Below, in pieces: positions 55,756-64,000 of a DNA stretch of 64,000 bases. The first letter of the stretch is position 1, and each line of letters starts with the position of its first letter. The notes below the pieces were generated by a model that had not been told where the DNA came from, did not search any database, and worked only from the letters and a program-made list of their open reading frames with translations. Source of the stretch: Gaeumannomyces sp. JS-464 (taxonomy: Eukaryota; Ascomycota; Sordariomycetes; Magnaporthales; Magnaporthaceae); NCBI GenBank assembly GCA_002197995.1, contig NGZR01000001.1, forward strand, positions 12,047,501-12,111,500. The letters run 5' to 3'. A program made the position numbers and the translations under genes.

Positions 55756-58700
55756 GGACGCCCTCGACGATGATAATGATACCTCTCCTCAGGCTGAAGC
55801 GGCTGCTCGGAGCAGGCGACAGAGCGCGGGCAGTCGAGAGACTTGCCGGGTCGCCCCGAACAGAGGGGGCGAGAGTCCTCTTGAAATCCATCGCGACCAG
55901 GCCTTTCGAAAGTCTCCAACAGGGAGCCGGTTAGCAGTGAAGATCTTGCCCCACTAGGCCGCTGCCTTAGTGTCTTCGTAACGTCCTCCAAGGCCGGGTG
56001 CCGATGGCCAGGCGACAGTTTGAATGCGGTTTCGGCAAATCGGGAGACCGGGTGATCGGACGAGCGAGTGGAAGTTTCGGCGGCGCGGCAGTGGCAAGAC
56101 AGACAAGTAGCGCCCGTCGCTATCTTTGTCTCCCCAACAGACAGGAGAGGTGGGGGGAAATGAAAAAGAGCAAACAGAGCAAGCCCGGTTACGGCAACAT
56201 GGTGTCCAGGTATGTATTTTGGTTTTATCACTCTGCCGCCATCTCAGCTCGGCCGGCAAGGACGGGTCCTCCTGTTCTGCCTAGGTAGGTCAGGCAGGTG
56301 CCCAAAGGGTCTCGAGGTCAGGGATCTGAGCAGAGAGCATGGATTGCGACATAATCCGGGGCTCGGATCAGCGTCGGGTCTCTCTGGCTATGTTGGCGCA
56401 GCACGCAAAGGTTTGCAGGCGAGTTTGGTCCTAGGAAGGGACTTGTTTGGACTGCGGTTGGCCGAGCCCGAATGCGGATGACAAAGTGCCCTGGCGCTGC
56501 GGCTTGTTGGCGTAGTGTGCACGCTGCGACACGAACAGATGGGGCCCTCCCGGTAGGACTTTTTTTCCCCTTCGCTGTAGGACTTAAGGCTGCGGCGAAG
56601 CAGAGTCCATCGATTGGCTGCCTCCGGGTCCCGAAGGCTTGGCTTGTGTGGGCGCCGCGCCGTCCTGCAGCTGGAGTGGATAGCGGATGGCTCTGGTCCA
56701 ACGGCACTGCCTGGTGGCCTCGACTATGTTGATTGAAAGCTTGGACGCCGGCCTCGCGGTTGGCTGCAGCTGGCGCACCGCCAGACGCCTGGTCAAGTAT
56801 GTGGTGAACCAATGGTGCGGATCGAACACGGGCCAAACAAGACCCCAGGAGCCCCTTCACCGATCGTGCAGCCAGCAGCGTGCTATTTCGCACCCGCCTT
56901 CCAGATATGGCAGCCAAGGGGAGGACTCTGGGTGGTAGCCTCAGCGCGGGCAGGACTTTCCTCTAGCACGGGCAGGAGGATAGAAGGACTCAATGAGCGA
57001 GCGCCGAGCCGGCCACCTGTGGCTGGGGTAATCACACCTAAGCTTGTTAGCTCCGCCTGGTTTGCAACGGCGGCCAATGATCTGGCTCACCGCTAGTGGG
57101 GGCGGGGCCGCAAGGCAGAATCTGCCGTCTTGCGGTCAACCAACTCATGGACGGACCATGGTATTCTGTGCATCCAAGCCTTCCCTCCTTTTCGGAGGGA
57201 ATTCACTCCTCAGGCCTCAAAGATCCATCAATATTTGAAGAGAATTGACTCCCGCCCTCTGAATACCGTTCAAACTGACCATGTGCAGGGTTCCTGTCTC
57301 GGTTTACAAAAAAAAAAAAAAAAAAAAAGATTCGAGGGAAAACGAAAATGAAATGATAACGACTTCATAGACCCGCCAGAGATCCGCGCGGCTTGCGGGA
57401 GGGGGGCTAGACCAAGAGGCTGGGCCGAAGAGAAATGCACATATCGAAATGGTGACGAAGCAAATATTCGCACACGTCGCCATGGATGTGTTCGTATTGA
57501 CAAACCTGCGCGCCCCGCGCGCGGCAGATCCCGCGCATGCGACAACCGAGGCATGCGCAGATCATCGGTGGCTGCGTTCCCGCACCTCGAGTACGGCTTG
57601 CTCCCAACCTCCCAAATCGTCCCAAATCCGCCAAGCTTTATCGAGCTTGATCTCCAGAGGATCCACGGCATTATGTGCCTCTTGGAGAGACCTGTCTCTG
57701 GCTGCTATGCAGGTCTGAAGCAAAGGGAATGTGGAGCTGTACTAGACGTCGGTGCCATGAATCCAACCCCGAGTCCAGAACACGAGGCGCCAGTAGGTGG
57801 TCTACGTAGGAAGGTATGCGGCATATCTGACGCAGGTGGAGAAGCTGTGTGTCCTCGCAGAAGCTTATCCAAAAACGGACAGAGCGTCATTGAGCCTGGG
57901 CTCGCGGCGAGGCCTTTTCGTTGTTCCAACCTTGGGCGATCTTCAGGTCCCTTCTTTTGGCGCTTGTAACAAGGATGGCGCCACAAGCCCGGCAGATCAG
58001 CCCAACCGCTCCGTGGCGGGCTGTCGAATCCCTAGACTTGCAACCTCCTTACCCGTATCATTTCGCATTTTGGTTGCCCGCTCACAGCCCATTCTTTTGC
58101 ACGTTTTCTCTCTGCAACTAACAGCAACTAAACATCAAGCCCCATGGGCAGCAGACGTTCAGTAAGTGGCGTGATGGTTTTCAGCCGACGGTTTCGGGGG
58201 TTTTCCCCTTCCATGTGCCTCCCACTGGCTCATTCCACATGCCCACTAGTGTTTCCATGTCCTGGCTGGCGTAACGGTGAGTCGACTCACCGGGATCGGA
58301 CAATGCCCGTGGTCAGATGCGCGCGTCAAGCCCGCGGGCGCTTCTCCAACGAACACCGTGACTGTCTAACTGCCGTGCTCCACGGAAAGAGCGCAGCGCG
58401 AACGCGGGTCCACACCGGCATGGAATGTCAGCGTGGGACCCTGAGCGATGGATAGGTATTCGGAGAAGACTGGATGGCGACGAGACCGTCGGCCGCCCGG
58501 CGCAAGCCATGCGTGTGGACGGAGCACTTCCGTTTGCGTCACGGGGAGCCCTGGAACGGGCGAGGCGAAAGGGTCCATCGGCCATGCACGCTCGTGTTTC
58601 GGATTTTCAAACATCGGCGAGCTCCTCAAAACCCCACTGGCTCGATGCAGGCTGCAGAGGCCATTCTTTAACCGCGGCCGCTTCCTTCAGTCGCCAGTTG

Positions 58701-60317
58701 CCAGTTGCCAGTCCGCTGCACCCGTGGCGGTGGGACAGAAATGGGAATGGGACGGCCATCAGTGCGTAGTCGCCAAGTACATGGTAGCCATAAGTTTTGG
58801 CTTTGTCGGCCGTTCGCGGAACACCTCGGCGGACGGGGCTTTTTTGTCGCCTCCCTCCCCGAGCTCCAGCCCGGCGTAGCGTCAAAGTCTAGAATCCCGA
58901 GGCATAGACTCTACGACGCCATACACCTGCCGACCAGCATCGTAGTCGCGTGCTCGGTGGGACGCACTAGTCGGTTGGTTGGCGCAGGCTGGGCTTATCG
59001 TCCGTGCTCTCTGGCGGCATGAGATATGTAAAAGATATGGCCCAAGATGGGCGGGGAAGGACGGTGATCGACGGGTGCAAAAGCACGCATGCACACCAAG
59101 AATTCATCACCGATCCTTTGTTGGCTTCCCAGGGCGACACCCCACACACACACCACCAGGTCCGTTGGCTAAGTTTCAAACAACAAAAACAGGTGCCAGA
59201 CTGGCGCTCATCCCTGTTGCGCCCGTCTTTTGCCATGGGGCCCATCAGCTGTCACCATCGGAGGACCCGGCGAGGACCCCTCCTCTGGCCCCCATGATCG
59301 CCATCTGTGCGTTCCCCCTCCCCCTGATTCCGAGGCAATTCATTGGCCTGGATGGTCCCCAAGCACTGGTGGCACACAGCGAATGCGGTTACCTTATCTG
59401 ATACACCGTTTCTTTTTTGGCTGCTGCCCGGGCCCTTAAGCCTTAAGGGGTGAAGGAGGGAGGATGGCAAAGAAAGAGGCCATCATAGAAAGGAGAGGGA
59501 ACGAATCGCGTGACTGGGTTTGGCTGGATGCGTTGGGGGGTGGGAGAGAAACAGGCTGCAAGGGCCACCCCTGTGGGCCTGGGGCAACAATGCCAGATGG
59601 GATCGGTTTCTGATGCCTCTGTTGCTGCTAGCGACCCATGAGAGATGTCGACAGGGCACGGCAGACGTATCGCCCTAGCCCGCGCCGTTGGATGGAGATA
59701 TAGATAGGGGTGCTCACGCCGTCCATCACCTGCCTGCATCAAGGGGGTCCTGTCTGTCAGTCCAGTCTCCCGCGCTGTCCCAGCCTGCTTATTCGTCCCC
59801 CTAGCTGATAGGATCACAAGCGGCTTTGTGGGGGTTTCGATAACTTCCCTTTATCTTGCTTCGATCCCCTCCACTCTCGAGCCGTTGTTTTGCACAACCT
59901 TGCTATCTGCTCTCCCGCCTCCCCAACCTCCTCGGCCTCGCTCTCTTTCTAGACCCCAAAGACAGTAACGTGCTGTGGGTTGCGAACCCTAACTCAGTAA
60001 ACACTTTGTAGCTATAAGGCTATGTGGATGCCCTTCTCCGTCTGAGTCTGTAAGTCTCCCTCCCACCCTTGCCCAGCCCTTGGATCACACCCTCCACCTG
60101 CTACGCCTCGACTTTGTCTTGGTGGGCTGCTGGCGACACCACCACTGCTGACAGACGTCACCAAGGGTCAACTACCGCGAGGAAAAGCCCAAAGCAAACC
60201 GAAATTGCAGTCCGGCGCGTGTGTGCCAACCCGGCAGAGGCGGACCCTCTATCGCACCACCAGCTAGCGAACCCCGCCACGAGCGCGACCACACTGGCAA
60301 GGCCCAATTACGACATC
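55756..60317. other. Long gene-poor region
   Basis: About 4.5 kb with frames up to 140 codons, none protein-like on either strand. A21 run at 57308-57328, CTAGGTAGGT at 56281-56290, CCCTAAC near 59985-59992. It may contain a lineage-specific or non-coding transcript that cannot be recognised from sequence. Confidence 0.5.
57308..57328 (+). repeat. A21 homopolymer
   Basis: Twenty-one consecutive A in the gene-poor region. The following GATTCGAGGGAAAACGAAAATG shows no retroelement features. Confidence 0.9.
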
Positions 60318-60655
60318 ATGTCCCACCACATGGTCGCCATTACGGAGCTCGATCTTAGCAACTGTCGCCCAAATTCCATAACGGATAGGATAAACGATGT
60401 CCCCGGCCTCAAAACCAGCACTGGTAAGCTTTGGTTCTATTTTTTCTTCCTATTTTCAAATTCCATCCATCTTCGTGCGTTTATTCTATTTCCACTACCT
60501 GATCTTCCCCCTACCTATTCACTTGAAAAGACGAGCCAAAGTCGAGGTCGCGAGTCAATATTGAGGGGAGTGCCTCACTCGAACGCCTGGCAGTAGGCGA
60601 AACAACGAGTCATCAACAAACGGGGCTACGATGGGAAAAGGGAAGGAAAAAATAA
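60318..60655 (+). CDS. Possible small two-exon ORF upstream of the GNAT gene
   Basis: ATG 60318 opens MSHHMVAITELDLSNCRPNS and reaches a GTAAGC donor after 60423. An AAAAG acceptor at 60530 joins in frame to DEPKSRSRVNIEGSASLERL and continues open to a stop at 60655. The joined product would be about 76 residues, helical and charged, with no known motif. The same frame is open further upstream to 60069. It ends 123 bases before the next ATG, so it could be a small gene, an upstream ORF in the leader of that gene, or chance. Confidence 0.35.
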
Positions 60656-60778
60656 ATTAGGACATCATTGTTTGCAAACCAGCAGAACAAAAAATCGCAC
60701 ATCTGACCAGGAGGCACCCTTGAACCGGCAGCTTTTTTCACATTCCTCCGCGCGAACCTCGTGCAACCGTCTTCGGCC

Positions 60779-61800
60779 ATGTCCTCGCGCGTGAATACAC
60801 CGCTTCTCGAGCCGCAGACGACAAGCTCGCCCGTTCCACCTGAGGGCCCAGCCAAAGGGCCCAAAGCCGCCGGCGCCTCCCTACCCACCCCTGCCCGCCC
60901 CGATGCTGCCAAGACCGGACCCGGCAGGCCGGCGCAAGCCAGCGCCCCCGTCGCCGCGGCGCCCGCCGTCCTCGACGACGACATCCCGCCGCTCTCGCTC
61001 GACATCCTGATGGAGCGCGCCGACCGCGTCGAGGCCCTGCGCCTGGTGGCCGACAGCGTTGCCCAGCAGCGCCAGCGCGCCGCCCTGTCGCTCGTCCTCC
61101 ACCCGGCCTGCCTCGCCGGCCTGGCCCTGGCCCTCGCCGTCGATTACCAGTTTGCCTGGGCCAACCGCGGCCGCCGCGACGCCGGTCTGCTGCTAACCCT
61201 CGCCTCGGGTATCGTTATGTCGTACCTGGTTGCCGTGCGCTTTTTCGTCTCGCGCTATATCACCCTGGCCGAGGGCGTCGGCTGGCGCTTCCTTTCTCGC
61301 TTTTCCACCGGCATCCGGCCCGAAGATACCGACGCTGCCGCCGGCGCGCCGGTCCCCGACGGCACCGACCTTGCCACCGAGGACATCGTGCTCGGCGCCC
61401 GCTTCGGCGACGAGCTTATCGCCGCCCTGGTCCTCCGCCTCGAGCCCCTCGGCCGGCCGGGATCCTCCTCGGGCGGCGGCGGTGGCGGAGGAGGAGCCGG
61501 GGGCCGCAGGAAGAACCGGACTTCGAGTCTCAAGGGAGGCAGGGGTGTCATCCGCGCATGGACCACCAAGCTCCGGTACCGCTGCAAAGGCGTAGGCGGC
61601 GACATGCTGCGTGAGGCCGTGCGAATTACCCGTGAGCGCTGCGGCCGTGACGCCGAGGTTGGGTTTGCCAAGGAGCACGCCAACAGCGTCATGGTTTTCC
61701 TGAGATGTTCAATGGGCCTTTCAGGAAGAGCGAGAGGAAGGCCGCCAAGGCTCTAGAGGCGATTCTGGTGGAGTTGGAGGGTACCAGGAGGAAGAGGTAA
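60779..61800 (+). CDS. Membrane-associated GNAT-like acetyltransferase, one frameshift
   Basis: Predicted N-acetyltransferase; substrate unknown. ATG 60779 (MSSRVNTPLLEPQTTSS). A Pro/Ala-rich N-terminus leads to LSLDILMERADRVEALRLVAD, then two hydrophobic segments (HPACLAGLALALAVDYQF; GLLLTLASGIVMSYLVAVRFF) placed before the catalytic half. The GNAT part reads ITLAEGVGWRFL, DIVLGARFGDELIAALVL, then a poly-Gly/Arg loop, VIRAWTTKLRYRCKGVGGDM (acyl-CoA-binding R/Q-x-x-G-x-G/A-like loop) and EVGFAKEHANSVMV. Near 61694-61700 one base is missing, so PEMFNGPFRKSERKAAKALE and the stop at 61800 are in another frame. About 340 residues when repaired. Confidence 0.75.
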
Positions 61801-62593
61801 AGGATTTTTCCCTCGTTCCTTTTGTCCGTTCCTGATGTTTTGCCCCTTTCCGCGCTTTCTTCTCTGGTTCTTCGTTTCTACGTCCGAAATTATGAATCTA
61901 GGGCTATCGGAGTATCGATAGAATTTGCTTCTCTCGTGTTGACGGGAAGCAGGCTGGCGGCGGTATAGTGTTTCCTCAGGCAAGACGGGTGACCCATCCC
62001 TTATGATACCATTTACCAGATACCATCTACGACGTTAAATAGAGTCCTTCCTCGCAATACTAGTTGATTGCTGTTTACTTCTTGTCGCCGTGTCAGCTTC
62101 AGCTTCCATGGAGTTTGTTTGATGATAGCGGCTGTCATGTCCACCAAGATCTGCCTCGCTTCCGTTGGCAGAAGTTGACACAGTATGACACACGGTGGGG
62201 TTCTGTACCGGTACATCAACGCTCGTACCGATCATAGGGAACGCCTGAGCGGGGTACGCAGGTTGCCAGGGCAGAGAGGTATCTGTTCAACCGCAGCACA
62301 TTTGGCCGCGCCGTTCGAAGCTGTGCTCATCCACTTTGCGTCGACCCGCCAATTGACGAATCGGTCGGGTCCTTTTGCTTCCTCGCGCCGCCGCTGGACA
62401 GCTGACGCCAGCTGCTCTGTCGCTGTCTTGCCTTGCTTTGGATTGCTTCTCCTCCATCGCCAGTGTGCCGGAGCTTCCTTCTTCGGCGCGCACCTTGGCT
62501 GGCCCCGCCGGCATCTCTGCGCGGCCACGACGACACCACGCGACAGGCGGGGAGGGCGACCAGCACCAGTGCCCGCGGCCGAAGCAATACGGC
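61801..62593. other. Intergenic, upstream of the last gene
   Basis: 3' side of the GNAT gene and leader region of the His-rich gene. A CTCTCGTG...GGGTGACCC stretch is present, but no element was recognised. The next gene could begin further upstream than called. Confidence 0.45.
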
Positions 62594-64000
62594 ATGACGG
62601 GCACTGTCCGCCCCGCCCGCGCCGGCCTCAACAAGGTCACCAAGCCGTCGTCGCCGACCGCTGGCCGCCGGCAGAACCGCCAGCTGCTGACCGCTGCCGT
62701 CGTCCTTGCCGAGCAACAGCGGCGCCAGCACCAGCAGCAGCTGCACGCCACCCACCACCTGTCCACTGCCGCCGCCTTGACGACCCTCACGCTATCCTCC
62801 ACCAGCATCAGCAGCAACAGCAGCAGCAGGAGGCGCACCCACACCACCACCACGGGCAACATCACCAACACATGGTAGACCTGCACATTCCTGATGCCAA
62901 TGTCAAGCCCGACCACGATCCCTCCCACGACGACCACGCCACCTCCAAGACCGTCGAGATTCCCGACACGGTGGCCCAGAACATGGACCTGAGCGCTGAT
63001 GCTAACCTTCTTGCCGCCGGCCCCAGTCTGCTCGGCGCTGCCGGCCCCGTGCCGTCGTCGTATAGCTCGCCGCCGCAGGTCGGACACGCTCAGCCTCATC
63101 CCCATGCCCACGGCCTCGGCCACCACCACACTCACACCCATTCGCTCGGTCACAGCCACAGCAACGGCCACGGCCAGGATGACGATGATCCCGAGCACAG
63201 CCATGACCACACTCACGCCCACGCCCACGGCCATCATCACAATCACCACCCCGATCCTGAACACGACCCAACCAAACCATTCCCATGCCCACGAACGCGA
63301 TCCTGCTGCCGCTTCGGCGCATCACCATGGCCTCGATTTCGACACCCATATGCGCTCGACCGAGGATATGGCAAGTGGGTCCGGCTACTCAGGCTTCGTC
63401 ATAGAATCGGCCCTAGCCAAGCGCCTGGCCAGGGAGCCTGGGCTACGACATGCCCAGCAGCGCCGGCCTGAGCAGTCGCTGAACCTGGCCCGGCGTAGCA
63501 ACGTCGAGGCGCTGTTCGCCCACATTACCGGTGAGGAGGTGCTCTCGCCTTGCAAAAACTGCCGCAAGGGCCATGGGCCCTGGACCTCATGCGTCATTGT
63601 TGACGGCCAGATGTGTGGGAGCTGCGCCAACTGTTGGTTCAACGCGTCTGGCGCAAGGTGTTCTTTCCATGGTACGTCGTCGTCGTCTCCCCCTTCCTGC
63701 ACCCCTCGGTGCCGTATTTTGTTGAGCTGGCTGCCTATGCTACCCCCACGCGACGAAGTCCCTGGCTGGGGGCTGACATTCTCAAACTGCAAACAGAGAC
63801 TCGGAACCTGCAAGGCCACCCTCTTTCTCAGCACACGCAGCATCACGCTCATGCCTTGCAGGCCGCCGCCGGGTCCTCCTCTCAGGACCCTTATGCCGTG
63901 CCCAGCCCCTTGGCTCTGGCTCCGCCGCCCAGCGCTCCGGGCGGAAACATCAACTTTGGGTCAGGCTTCAACATGACGGACGCCGCCGTCAGGTACACGG
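62594..64000 (+). CDS. His-rich protein with DUF3716-like Cys domain, cut by window end
   Basis: Partial; runs off the window. ATG 62594 (MTGTVRPARAGLNKVTKPSS). A Gln/His-rich stretch (LAEQQRRQHQQQLHATHHL) crosses a one-base shift near 62775 into QHQQQQQQQEAHPHHHHGQH and MVDLHIPDANVKPDHD. Then His-Thr/His-Ala/His-Gly repeats (GLGHHHTHTHSLGHSHSNG, DHTHAHAHGHHHNHH) reach a second shift near 63275. It continues with ASAHHHGLDFDTHMRSTED, SGYSGFVIESALAKRLARE and the Cys module SPCKNCRKGHGPWTSCVIV, GQMCGSCANCWFNASGARCS, which matches the fungal DUF3716 pattern. The intron 63672-63796 (GTACGT...CAG) joins ETRNLQGHPLSQHTQHH. DUF3716 proteins are often nuclear regulators of unknown role; zinc binding is inferred from the Cys pairs. 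Confidence 0.7.

Noticed and set aside
332..63300. Programmed ribosomal frameshifting as cause of the many breaks
   Set aside because: Breaks go in both directions, occur in unrelated genes, lack slippery heptamers with a shared structure, and often coincide with simple base runs.
1..64000. tRNA, rRNA, CRISPR, prophage or transposon features
   Set aside because: Scanned by eye for B-box-like GGTTCGA sites, terminal inverted repeats, reverse-transcriptase or transposase motifs and spaced direct repeats; none was convincing. A B-box-like string near 17690 lacks the conserved CC and a matching A box.

Overview
The window is nuclear DNA from a filamentous ascomycete, most likely a Sordariomycete. 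Evidence: GC-rich genes with short introns (about 70-175 bp, GT or GC donors, CTAAC/CTGAC-like branch sites), glutamine-rich inserts, and typical Pezizomycotina families (HAL/SAT4-type kinase, Egt1, AA9 LPMO, Svf1, DUF3716-like protein). I see no operons, tRNA, rRNA, CRISPR or recognisable transposon.

Layout. 0.3-2.4 kb: RING-H2 E3 ligase (-). 4.3-6.4 kb: FIS1 (-) and SPC24 (+), head to head. 7.2-8.3 kb: membrane protein of unknown function (-). 10.2-11.5 kb: TatD-family nuclease (+). 11.9-13.9 kb: secreted/type I membrane polyQ protein (-). 15.4-17.1 kb: AA9 LPMO with a C-terminal CBM18-like module (-). 19.2-19.7 kb: HSP10 (-). 20.9-23.6 kb: HAL/SAT4-type kinase (-). 25.7-28.7 kb: uL11m (-) and SVF1 (+), head to head. 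29.9-31.3 kb: coiled-coil protein (+). 31.6-34.1 kb: NECAP (-) and eIF2B-alpha (+), head to head. 34.6-38.9 kb: EGT1 ergothioneine synthase (-). 39-42.9 kb: gene-poor. 42.9-47.5 kb: three poorly known genes (helical protein, membrane protein, Hsp70-like ATPase). 48.4-49.9 kb: tandem GFA/CENP-V protein (+). 50.3-51.4 kb: ribokinase (-). 52.3-55.8 kb: C2H2 transcription factor (-). 55.8-60.3 kb: gene-poor. 60.3-61.8 kb: a possible small ORF and a GNAT-like membrane acetyltransferase (+). 62.6 kb to the end: His-rich DUF3716-like protein (+), cut by the window edge.

The genes are mostly unrelated housekeeping functions (mitochondria: FIS1, HSP10, uL11m; kinetochore: SPC24; translation: eIF2B-alpha; endocytosis: NECAP; stress: SVF1, EGT1, kinase) with a few accessory genes between them. 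I find no convincing gene cluster or new system.

The most important property for a reader is quality. Most genes carry one or more single-base indels that break the frame, several at runs of four to six C/G. Essential genes are hit too, so assembly error is the simplest explanation. Spans below are given across these breaks. Intact genes are HSP10, uL11m, SVF1 and the 460-residue coiled-coil gene. Exon joins were derived by reading splice signals and frame continuity and are not confirmed by transcripts.
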